From the NCBI RefSeq assembly GCF_949628215.1, contig NC_134285.1:25310797-25374796 (forward strand): 64,000 nucleotides of DNA. The letters run 5' to 3'. This DNA comes from Phalacrocorax aristotelis (taxonomy: Eukaryota; Chordata; Aves; Suliformes; Phalacrocoracidae). This document shows, one piece after another, positions 14,560 to 26,409 of the stretch. Every line of letters begins with the position of its first letter. The stretch's first letter is position 1. Made by a program: the position numbers and the translations under genes. The notes under the pieces are model-generated. The model saw only the letters and a list, made by a program, of their open reading frames with translations. It was not told the origin of the DNA and did not search any database.

Positions 14560-15060
14560 CGAGGCTGGCAGCCCCCTCAGCATGGCCTCCTGCGGGGCCC
14601 GGGGGACCCTCAGGCCTCAGGGTGCAGCCTGCAACCCCTCGCCCCTCACCGTCCCCCGGGGGTGCGGGGCGGCAGGAGCCAGGTCCGGCCGCGGCAGGAC
14701 GCGAACCGCGGTCTTACCTGCCTCAGGGGAGGGGTTCGCGTCGCGTAACCATGGCGACGGCGCTGCTCCCGCGAGGTCCGACAGCTCTGCACCACGTGTT
14801 CGGGGGGGGCGTGTCCGTGTAGCCCCCGCCGCGGCCGCCATGATGGGTGTGGGCAGTCCTCCCCAGGCCCCCGTGGGGTGGGGGCTCCCCCCGCCCCCCT
14901 CCGGCCGGACTGGGGTGGTGCTGCAGGGGCGCCATGTCCTCCCTGCAGCCTGGTGTGCCCCTGGGGAGCCCAGCTGCTGCCCAGCCCCGCTCCTGGCCGC
15001 TGTCCCCCTCCTGGCGGAGGCTGTGGTGCCCACCCAGCTGCTCACCAGCACCCCACTGAG
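14560..15060. promoter_or_regulatory. CpG-rich divergent promoter region of CFAP70 and MSS51
   Basis: GC- and CpG-dense DNA between the CFAP70 start codon (14012, minus) and the MSS51 start codon (15622, plus). Two features suggest non-coding first exons here. On the minus strand, a strong donor (GGCAG|GTAAGACC, break at 14717/14716) could end a CFAP70 5'-UTR exon. The CFAP70 ATG exon is itself preceded by a long pyrimidine tract. For MSS51, an acceptor (ctctcccacag) lies 15 nt before the ATG, so its 5' UTR must begin upstream. A divergent promoter is an inference from this geometry. Confidence 0.6.
14745..14758. promoter_or_regulatory. X-box-like RFX site
   Basis: The 14-mer GTAACCATGGCGAC matches the ciliary-gene X-box consensus GTHNYYATRRNAAC at 13 of 14 positions; the partly palindromic motif fits on either strand. 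It lies about 30 bp upstream, in CFAP70 orientation, of the candidate first-exon donor at 14717. RFX factors binding X-boxes near the start of motile-cilium genes is established, so this fits CFAP70. Actual use here is inferred. Its ATGG also begins a short plus-strand ORF with a good Kozak context, probably incidental. Confidence 0.6.
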
Positions 15061-15366
15061 AGCGCTGGGGAATAAGGGGGGTCCCCGCAGACTGGGCCAG
15101 GGCAGGGGTCTCATAGTGCGGGGCTGGCAGGCCCCTTGGGGATGGAAGGGAGAGGGATGAGGGCCTTGGGGTGGGGGTCAGCAACCGCTGCCTGCCCCAG
15201 GGTGTAAGGGGGGGGTGCAGCTCCAGGGTGAAAGCATTCTGGGGAACCCCACCACTGCTGCCAGCTTTCGGGGAGGGTGCTGGACCCCCAGAGGGGGTTG
15301 GCCCGTTCCCTCGGAGGGGATGACCAGAATAGCTCTGCTATCCGATTCCTGCCAGAAAGGCCGTAG

Positions 15367-18304
<2,938 letters not shown>

Positions 18305-18397
18305 CCCCCCCCTACAGCCAGTGTTGTCCTGCCTGCCCTGCCAAGCTGACCCTCAGCCCCCCACTGCCCCATCCCAGAACCCTATCTCCCATCCCAG

Positions 18398-18600
18398 GAT
18401 CACAGAATCACAGAGTGGCAGGGGTTGGAAGGGACCTCTAGAGATCATCTTGTCCAACCCCCCTGCTTGAGCAGGGACACAGGACTGCGTCCAGGCAGGT
18501 TTTGAATATCTCCAGAGAAGGAGACTCTACAACCTCTCTGGGCAGCCTGTTCCACTGCTCTGTCACCCTCACAGTAAAAGGATCAGCAATCCGGCCATCC
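18398..18600 (-). mobile_element. CR1 LINE, 3' fragment in the MSS51 3' UTR
   Basis: A CR1 3' end in antisense orientation relative to MSS51. On the minus strand it encodes the familiar CR1 tail ([18 protein letters not shown]) and then runs into 'gttggacaagatgatctc' and the repeated TGTGATTCTGTGAT end at about 18398-18415. The fragment is inside the MSS51 terminal exon, between the stop codon (18304) and the poly(A) signal (18678). It is therefore probably transcribed as part of the 3' UTR. The left boundary is clear; the right one is approximate. Confidence 0.9.
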
Positions 18601-18677
18601 CTTGCCACACATAGTCCCGAGGGATGCAGCGCCCTGGCACAGGGATGGCATAGGCATGGCACCCCTCCTTGGAGCTG

Positions 18678-18683
18678 AATAAA
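18678..18683 (+). terminator. MSS51: MSS51 poly(A) signal AATAAA
   Basis: A canonical AATAAA 374 nt after the MSS51 stop. The poly(A) signal of the converging PITPNC1-like gene begins 28 nt further on (18711, other strand). The two mRNAs therefore end within a few tens of bases of each other and may overlap. Confidence 0.75.
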
Positions 18684-18710
18684 CCACCGCCAGCAGCCAG
18701 GTCTCGTGCT

Positions 18711-18716
18711 TTTATT
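18711..18716 (-). terminator. PITPNC1-like poly(A) signal AATAAA
   Basis: TTTATT on the plus strand reads AATAAA on the minus strand, 633 nt downstream of the long-isoform stop codon (19349). It is the first canonical signal I see for this gene. It lies almost back-to-back with the MSS51 signal. Confidence 0.75.
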
Positions 18717-19348
18717 TCTGAAAAGGCCTTTGTTTTCCTAAAGAGAACGGAGGGCTGAGCCTGCCCCAGCCCCACTAGGGCAGCCACGGCCCCCAGAGGG
18801 ATGGCAAAGGGGACCCCGACTGTGGGACCTGCCATGCACAGGGCTGTGCAGCCCTTGGGGTCCTGCGGGGACCCCCAGCCCGGGCACCTGGCTGTCACAC
18901 GCACTGTGTCCCTGTGCCATTGGTGCTTCAGCATTGCTCGACAAGCCCCGCAGCTGCTCAGCCTGGCACTGGTGCCCAGCCCGGCTGTGGCACGTGGGCA
19001 CTGGCTGGCTGCTGCCGCCCCACTGCTCACCAGCCTTGGCAGCCCCTGCAGAAACCGGGGTGGGCAGTGCTGGGCAAACTGGCCCTTGCAGCATCGCCTG
19101 ACGCTGCCGGGAGCACATACAGGCCTGGCGTCCCCTGCCCGTGCAGCCAGCAGGTCTGGCAGAGCGATGGTGGCAATGTCCCATGTGGGTACCCGCAATG
19201 GCTTGGGGAGGCCAGTACCTCCCTGGGGGCTCCCTGTGCCCTGATGGCGGGTCCCTCCCTGGGGTCAGCACCTGTTGGAAGGGCTGTGGTGGGCGGTGGG
19301 GTGGGCACGGTCCAGCTGGGGTGGTGGCACGGCATGGCTCTGCCAGCA

Positions 19349-19614
19349 TCACTCAGCGCTGGCGCGTTCCCGCAGCACAGGCAGCGTCAGGGTCTCCGGT
19401 GCTGACTTCTTGCGTGGGCGAGTCTTGGGGGGAGCGAGGAAATCGGGGGCCTCGTCGCTGAGTGGGGTGGAGGGAGCGCTGGCAGGGGCCGAATGCGTGG
19501 CTGTGGGCTGCCCCACCTCGCTGACTGAGATGGTGGGTGCCACCAGGCCGATAAGCTCGTTGGTGGCCTCCTGCGTCTTCCGCTCATAGCACCGCACCTC
19601 CTCCATTGTCATCC
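19349..19614 (-). CDS. PITPNC1L: PITPNC1-like alternative last exon B (long C-terminus)
   Basis: Begins after GTGCTCGGCAG with two bases (GG) that complete the codon left open by the exon ending at 20562. It reads GMTMEEVRCYERKTQEATNE and then a Ser/Pro-rich tail ending ASAE-stop. The tail contains SAPASAPSTPLS and RPRKKSAPETLTLP, counterparts of the 14-3-3-binding serines in PITPNC1. Poly(A) signal at 18711. Confidence 0.85.
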
Positions 19615-22600
19615 CTGCCGAGCACAGCCGGGCTTGGGGCTGCTCGGCATGGCCGTGTCCTGCACCCTGTCATCCCGGGGCAGTGTGTGCCCTTTGACTG
19701 ACTTCCCCCCTGCCAAGCCGGGTGCTGGGAAGGGGACGGGGCTGGGGAAAAGGGGACGGGCAGGGAAGAGGACACTGGGCAGTGCAGCCAGCCCCCTGCC
19801 CCGGCACCAGCCCAGCCAGCAGCAGGGAAGGGATGGACAGACAGCCCAGGCAGTGCAGGCAGGGAATGCATGGGGAGGGCAGCTGGGCGGGGGCACCCTC
19901 TGCCATGGGGTGCAGGGGGGGCTTGGCATGCACCAAGTACAAGCCCCGCTGCCTGCACCCGCCTGCAGGTAGCGTGGCGGGGTCTGGGGTCTCCGTCCCC
20001 TGCAGGCAACATGTGGCAAGGCTGACCCTGCAGCAGGGATTAGGGGTGCTGGCTCCCCAGCTTTTGGTTTGTGGCCACTTGCATCTGAGTCTCGAAGGCC
20101 CGGACCTCTTCCAGGGACATGTCTGGAAGGCAGAGAGCCACTCACCGGGATGGCCCCGCGCCTGCTGCTGGCACCCACTGCTGGCCATCACCACACCCGG
20201 GGTTCCGGTTCCCATCCCCGTGTCCGCATGCAGCAGCCACCTGCAGTTTGTCTCCCTGCCAGACCGGGAGTGCAGGCAGGGGGTGCTGGGACTCTTTTCC
20301 CCCACCCCATGCGTCAGCCAAGCCTTCCCCAGGCATGCAGTTGAGCGGGTAGCATGCAGGAGCGCAGGTAGGCATGAGGGAAGGGGGAGCGAGCACAGGC
20401 AGCAGGTTGCAGGGGAGCTGGAGGAAGAGAGGATGCTGCCTGGGGGGTTAGTGGCATCGGCAGTTAAACCCGCAGCCCCGTCCCACCCTGGGAGTCTGGG
20501 GCCACCTCAGGGACCATGTCCCCCCTTCACAAGTGGTGCCAGGGTGGCCCCGTGGACTCACCGCACCACTCGTCTACCCAGGCGAAAGCCTGCCGGTGCC
20601 CGATCAGCAGGATGTCCCGGATCACCTGCAAAGCACCGTGGGGGTCAGCATCCTGCCACTGCCCCCAGAGTCTTCCCCCCGCAGGCCTTGGCACCCCCCT
20701 CACCTTGTGCACAAACTGTTCCACCCGCGTCTGCAGCCCCCATACCTCGAACTTGACGCTCACCAGCTTGTAGGAACACATGATGGGCTTGGTGTGCTGG
20801 CGCCAGCCCTCCCGCAGTGGTCCCCGGCCTGTCTTGGCCGAGCTGAAGAAACGGGGGTCCTGGGGTGGGGGCAGAGCAGGGCTGTGAACCCCCCCGGGGA
20901 TGGGGCACAAGGGATTAACCTGGGGAGCTTCCCCCATATCCCCACCCGTGCTACCTCCAGGCTGCGGTAGTAACGCTCAGGGATCTCGTCAAAGGCAATG
21001 TCCAGGAAGGAGACCTCGTGGTTGCCCAGGATTTTATCGCTGTGGAAGATCTGGGGAGGGGAGGGAGTGTGAGAGGCACCAGCCACACACGTGTGCCCCC
21101 CCCCAATGAGTTTGCCAGGTCTCAGCTGCAGCACAAACTCACATTCTCACTGTCCCCGCAGTTGTCCTCGTACTTGGTCTCGATGTAGATGGAGAACTTG
21201 GGCAGGAAGGAGCACTGCAGGGAGCGGCCATCAGCTGGCCCTGAGGGATGCCTGTCCCAAGGGATGCCCACTCCCAAGGATGACCACCCCAAAGGACCCA
21301 AAAGACACCCTGCCCCAAGGACACTGATCCCCAATGGATGCCCATCCCCAAGGACACTCACTCTGAGGGATGCCCACCCTAAAGATGCTGATCCCAAGAG
21401 ACACCCACCCCCAGGGGACACCCACCCCACTGCTCTGTCCCCAGCCACACCAGGTGCTGGGGAAGTGGCCCAGTCCCCCCATGCAACCTCCTTACCGTGT
21501 ACTCTGCAGGGACACCATGGCACGTCAGTGTCACAGGGTGGCATCACCAGGTGGCATCAAGGGGGAGAGAGGGAGCTGTGAGACCAGGAAGCAGCCACGG
21601 CCAGGCTCTCCCGGCAGCGCACCGCTGCCACCACTGCCACTGGAGAGGGGCAGGGTGCCTGGCAGTGCCTGGGTGCCTGTCCCCACGCCCTGCCCGGGGC
21701 TCACCAGTGATGGTGTAGGGGTAGTAGTTCCAGGCCTTTTCCGTGATGTAGAAGATGCGGGGGGTCACTGCCCGCGCCCAGCTCGGCAGTTTGCTGTGGG
21801 GGACCGCAGCGGCAGGGGGCTCCACTCAGGGCAGGATACAGCCGGTAGGCGCAGCCCTGCCCAGTGCCACCCAGCCCTGCTCCACTGAATGCCGACCCCC
21901 ACAGCATGGCCCTGGCTCTGGGACCCCCATCCCCACCCCAGGGACCTGCTCCCCAGGACCCTCACGTCCACCCCAGTAACCCCCCATGCACCTCTGCCAC
22001 CTCCTCAGGACCCTCATCTGCACCTCAGCACCCCCCAGGCAGCCCTGCCACCTCCCCAGGACCCTCATCTGCACACCAGCACTCCCCCAAGCGCCCCTGC
22101 CACCTCCTAGGGACCCTCATCTGTACTTCAGCACACCCCAGGCACCCCGCCACCTCCCCAGAACACTCATCTGCATCCCAGGACCATCACCTGCACCCCA
22201 GGACACCCCCAGACACCCCTGCTACCTCCCCAGGACCTTCACCTCTACCCCAGTGCCTCCATCCTCTCCCCAGGACCCTCACTTCCTCCCCAGGCACTCT
22301 CTAACCCCTTTCCGAGGGTCCCCTACCACCTCCCCAGGGACCCCCACCCCTTCCCCAGGACTCCCCAACTCTCCAGGACCAGGGCCTCATGGTGACCCCA
22401 CTGCCCCCAGGCTCCCCTGCCCAGCACCCTGTGGCTGCCCACGCCCTGAGAGCAGGATCAGGCCCCCAGGGGAGACAGGAGGTGGGTTTTGATTAATTTG
22501 CAGTCATTATAAATACCATCCCTGAGAGGGGAATCGGGAGCGCCACAGCTAAAAATAGCCCATCTCACGCCAGCGACACCCCAGCGGGGGAGCAGCCTAT

Positions 22601-24811
22601 GCCTGTGCCAGTGCGTGCCACAGCTGGCAGCAGGGACGCGGCAACAGCAGCACCAGGTGCCAGCTGATGCCCAACGGGCACCTGGGGCTGTGCGTGGGGA
22701 AGCGGGGACATCCCCAGGGATGGGCTGAGCAGCAGCCTGGGCATCCCCACCCAGCCCCACACTGAGGCACCCACTGGTACGCAGAAATGGGGTGCCCACT
22801 GGGAGGGGGGTGCAGCCCCCAGAAAGGGTTGCAACCTTCAGGGGTGGGTGCACCCCTGCAAGATGGGTGCATGCCCTGAAGACGGATGCACCCCAGGAGA
22901 TGAGTGCAGCCCCTGGAGAGAGTTGCACCCCTAGGAAGGTGGGTGCACTCTGGGAGGCAGCCCCTGAAGATGGGTGTATGCCTGGGAGGTGGATGCACCC
23001 CAGGAGATGGGTGCAGCCCCCCAAGGTAAGTGTACCACAGGAAATGGGTACACCCTGAGAGGTAAATGCAGCCCCCAAAGTTGGGTGCAGCCCCCAAAGA
23101 TGGGTGCACCCCTGGGAGACAGGTGCAGCCCCCAAAGATGGATGTACCCCTGGGAGATGGGTGCAGCCACACTGCAGGATGTCAAGGACCTAGAAAGGAT
23201 GCGCCCTAGGAATTCTGGAGGGATGGATGGGGCCACCCCAATGCGCACCCCCACGGTGCTGCCCCACAGAGCCTGCCAGGAGCCGGGGTGCCCTCCCCAC
23301 CCAGCACCCCTTGCCAGAGCCACAGCCTCACCTGGAGAGGTGAACACGCTTCTCAGTGAACTGGCCAGGGCCGTGGACGGGGTCCTCATGGGGCTCGTTC
23401 TTCACCACCTCCACGCCCTCGCCCTTCTCGCTCTCCTGGTGACTGTGCTTGCTGATGGTGTAAAGCTGCCCCACGCGGTACTGCAACCATAGCGCCTGGC
23501 CTCAGTGCTGCCATCCCCTGCCCTGACACCCTCCCAGCTGAGCTGGCTGCCAGTGCAGCGCCAGGATGGGCTCCTCTTTGCTGGGCTAACAGGTTTCCAG
23601 CTGCACCACCGAGAGGAGAAACTGATGCATGGAGCAAAGGGGTGACAGACTCCAAGTCATGCAGCAGGCAAGGGTCTCCTGAGGCACCCTGTTTCAACCC
23701 CCCTGCCCCTGGGCAGCTCCAGCACCTGGGCAAGGGCTGGATCCTTCCCTCCCTGCTCTTCCCTGGGATCTGAGTGCCTTTCAGAGTGCCTGGATGCTTT
23801 CTGCTCAGCAAGTGACCTGGAAGCCTGGGAAAACTTACATATATAGAGAGAGATGTATATGGATGTGTGTGTATTCGATGATGTGGCCACGCAATAAGTG
23901 TTTTAGCGTTCTGCTGAAGATCCCATTCATCACCCTAACCACCAGCATGATCTTATCGCTCCTCTCTGCCTAACTGAAAACCTTCCCCAGGTGCAAACAT
24001 AAAACTGGTGCCTGGGGAGGGCTGGTGCTGCCTGGTGTGGACACCATGGCCACAGCTCCCTGCTCCCTGAAATGGCCCCGTTGGCAGCAGGCGCTCACAA
24101 GTGACCTTCGGCCAGGGATGCTGCCAGCTGCCGCCTATTGCTGCTGTTTGCCGACGGGGATTTGGGCTCCCTGCTGGAGCAGGGATTGAGCCTGTGCTCC
24201 CCATCAGAGCCGCTGCCCCGAGCGCTGCGGTGCCACGGGCACCCAAACCCCAAGTGCCCTTCGCCTGCCGGCTCATCCTGTGGTTCTGGGACTGGGCTGC
24301 CCCTGAGCAGCCCCTGGTGTTGCTGTTGGGCTTTGTGCCCCAAGGTCACCATGCCCAGGGATGGGATGTCGGCCTGCCTGTGCCCCAAAACATGGCTCAG
24401 CACTCGCATGGAGCATCCCAAGCCCAACAGCTGTGGCCAAAGCACACCTCGGTGGCCCAGCCAAGGCAGACAGTCCCTGCCACAAGCCATGCCATGAGGG
24501 GAGAGCAAAGGGGGCTGCAGTGTCCCCCAGCCCCTCTCTGGGCAGGAACCTTGTCCCTGGGCGCTCCACTGCTGTGGGTACAGGTCCTGTACCCACAGCC
24601 CCCTCCATCGGTGGGTCCCCTGCAGCCAAGCTGTCCCTAGCACCCATGGATGGGGTCTCAGGGATCCCCCCACCTCTGCACCCCTCTTCCCAACTGACAC
24701 CTCCCTTTTCTGCCCAGCCCTGGGGGCACAGGCAGCCCCAGTGCCCCACTGTCCCCCACTCACCTCCTCGGTAGTGAGCGGCATGCAGATGCGGTACTCC
24801 TTGATGAGCAT
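19349..24811 (-). CDS. PITPNC1L: PITPNC1-like (RdgB-beta family) phosphatidylinositol transfer protein, complete
   Basis: Cytosolic class II PI/phosphatidic-acid transfer protein. Exons 5'->3': 24764-24811, 23332-23480, 21705-21793, 21496-21503 (8 nt), 21143-21214, 20955-21050, 20704-20859, 20562-20625, then 19349-19614 (long form, 315 aa) or 20040-20122 (short form, 254 aa). All phases agree. Start ATG has context ACCACCATGC. The START-like PITP domain fills about residues 1-230: MLIKEYRICMPLT, YTISKHSH, KLPSWARAV, AWNYYPYTITEYTCSFLPKF, FEVWGLQTRVEQFVHKV, LLIGHRQAFAWVDEW. Identity to human PITPNC1, as I remember it, is only about three quarters, too low for a bird orthologue of so conserved a protein, so I call it a paralogue; the symbol is provisional. 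The long tail keeps SAPSTPLS and RPRKKSAPETL, matching the phosphoserine 14-3-3 sites of PITPNC1. A 5'-UTR exon in the CpG island near 26 kb is likely but unseen. Confidence 0.92.
20040..20122 (-). CDS. PITPNC1L: PITPNC1-like alternative last exon A (short C-terminus)
   Basis: Follows a CCTTCCAG acceptor and also starts with two bases (AC) that complete the same split codon, giving DMSLEEVRAFETQMQVATNQ, then KLGSQHP and TAA. It aligns with the start of exon B at about 11 of 23 positions, so the two are a duplicated pair. No good donor is seen before the stop, so it reads as a terminal exon and cannot be joined in frame with B. No AATAAA/ATTAAA follows closely; its mRNA may use the 18711 site. 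It lacks the 14-3-3 motifs of exon B. Confidence 0.75.
21240..21432. repeat. Minisatellite, about 16-bp unit
   Basis: Degenerate tandem copies of a unit like ggatgcccayycccaa fill most of the short intron between the 8-nt microexon (21496) and the next PITPNC1-like exon (21214). Copies vary in length and sequence. Confidence 0.7.
21496..21503 (-). CDS. PITPNC1L: 8-nt microexon of the PITPNC1-like gene
   Basis: On the minus strand: gtccctgcag | AGTACACG | gtaagg. The upstream exon ends in phase 1 (…ACT G) and the downstream exon starts in phase 0 (TGC TCC TTC). Eight bases are exactly what is needed to make E-Y-T and restore PYTITEYTCSFLPKF, which is the family sequence. Without it the frame breaks inside the lipid-binding domain, so it should be constitutive. 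Confidence 0.92.
21925..22295. repeat. Minisatellite, about 51-bp unit
   Basis: Repeats of the form cacctccccaggaccctcat followed by ctgcaccccagcaccccccaggc run through the intron between PITPNC1-like exons 2 and 3, about seven copies with changes. As 51 is a multiple of three, plus-strand frames stay open with a 17-residue period; this is not a gene. Confidence 0.75.
22485..22560. promoter_or_regulatory. Candidate MEF2-type enhancer element
   Basis: An AT-richer island in GC-rich intron sequence containing gattaattt, ttataaatacc and a perfect MEF2 consensus CTAAAAATAG at 22549-22558. It lies 4 kb from the 3' end of MSS51, a muscle gene in mammals. Enhancer activity is only inferred from the motif. 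Confidence 0.35.
22785..23170. repeat. Minisatellite with alternating 19-bp units
   Basis: About twenty copies of a 19-bp unit in two variants that tend to alternate: agatgggtgcacccctggg and agatgggtgcagcccccaa. It lies in the PITPNC1-like intron just before exon 2 is reached at 23332. Confidence 0.75.
24571..24599. repeat. 29-bp near-perfect palindrome
   Basis: gctgtgggtacagg, a single t, then cctgtacccacagc: a 14-bp perfect inverted repeat with a one-base centre, in intron 1 of the PITPNC1-like gene. No protein-binding role recognised. Confidence 0.9.
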
Positions 24812-25859
24812 GGTGGTACAGGCAGGGCAGGCAGGGCAGGGGTCAGGTGGAGGTGTCGGCGCTGGCGGGGGCACAGCTTATTCTGGGGGAACCCGGGGGC
24901 TGCAGTGAGAGCGGGGGAACGGTGCTTGGCAGCCTCCCACACTCCCATTCCATCACCTCACACTTGAGGCAGCTGCCCTGCTCTCAGGACCAGTGACTTC
25001 ATGAGCCGTTGCCATGGCAGTGGCGTGAGGTCACCAGTGTGCGGAGTAGCCTGGGTGTACCCGGCTGGGGACACCCTGGCATCCCGAAACCCCCATGGCG
25101 TTAACCCCTTCCCTGCCAGACAGACACCCACACTCCTAGCCAGCTGTCTTGGAGCACACATCCCCCCCAAAGAGAGTGTCATCCCTTTGGGGTGCCACCT
25201 CCACACCCAACCATGGTGGCCAGTGCAGCGAGAGGGTTGCAGGGGTGCTGGGATGGGATCCGACCTGCTGATGCTCACAGGGATCCACCCCTGGGCACCC
25301 ATGCTCTGGCCTGCCCCAGGGGGCTGCTCTCAGGGAACACCCATGGTCACATCTCTGGTGTGGGACATCCCTTCCCTGGGCTGGAGCTGGAGCCCCCCTC
25401 TCCCCCAGGGTTGCCTCCAAGCACCCAGCCTGGCCAGCACCCACCCTGGGGCTGCAGCCCAGCACCCATCCCAGCTAGCAGCACTGCTGTTCGTCCTCCT
25501 GGCCCCTGCTCCAGCTGGAGCTGGGGATGCTCAGGGTGAGTAACGGAGCAGCTCAGGGGGCTTCTGGCCGTGGCCCCCAGTCGCACGGGGCAGAAAGGAG
25601 GTGTGAGCCCTCCAAGCAGTCATCCTGAACAAAGGATCAGGCCTTGGAAGGGGCAGATGGGGGGGGGTCTTGTCTGGGAGCAGCTTGTCCAGCTGGGGAC
25701 ACAGGGGCACCCCTGGGGGCACAGAGGCATTGGGGGACACAGGGGCATCCCTGGGGGCACTGGGGGACACAGGAGCAACTCTGGGGGACGCAGGAGCACC
25801 CTGCTGACAGGGAAGAGGACTGGGTGCTGGTGCCAGGTAGCCGTAAGCCCACTCGGGGG

Positions 25860-26400
25860 GCTCCTCACCCAGCCCCGCGACCCCACCGCCCCGGGCCGGG
25901 GGGCAGAGGCAGCCCCGGCACGCGGAAGGGCGCGGTGAGGGAGGGGACACCCGGGGGACAGCCAGGGCACCCCGTGTCCTGTCCCATCCCGGTACCGGGG
26001 CACCTCACACCGGCCCGGGGGGTCCGGGGCTGCCCCGGGGGCAGAGGGGACACGGCCCGTTCGGGGCGGGGGTGGGCTCCGGGGCTGCCCGGGGCGGGAA
26101 TCCGTGCTACCGGGACAAGCGGGCGTTATCCGAAGAGCGGCGGGGTCCCCCCGGCCCGGGCTGCGCCGCCCGCTCCCCACTCGCCCGGTCCCCGCCGCCC
26201 GCCCCGCTCCGCCGCATCCCCCGCGGGGCCGGGGCCGGGGTTCCCGCCGCCCGCCGCCCCCCGCCCCGGCCGCACTCACCCGGGCCCGCGGCAGTGCCCG
26301 GTGCCCGCTCCCCGCCGCCGACCGCCGTGCCCCGGCAGCCCCTGGCCATGCGCAGGAGCGGGCGGCCTCCCGCACCGCCTCCCGCACCGCCTCGACACAC
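25860..26400 (-). promoter_or_regulatory. CpG island, probable PITPNC1-like promoter
   Basis: Very GC- and CpG-rich, with several GC-box-like cccgcccc/ggggcggg runs. It lies about 1.1-1.6 kb upstream of the PITPNC1-like start codon (24811, minus). It is the only CpG island on that side, so it is the best promoter candidate, probably with a non-coding first exon. Large open frames on both strands here reflect the scarcity of stop codons. Confidence 0.5.
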
Positions 26401-26409
26401 CGACCCCTA

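Noticed and set aside
21925-23170. Regularly spaced repeats as a CRISPR-like array
   Set aside because: They are contiguous tandem minisatellites in a vertebrate intron, with no unique spacers.
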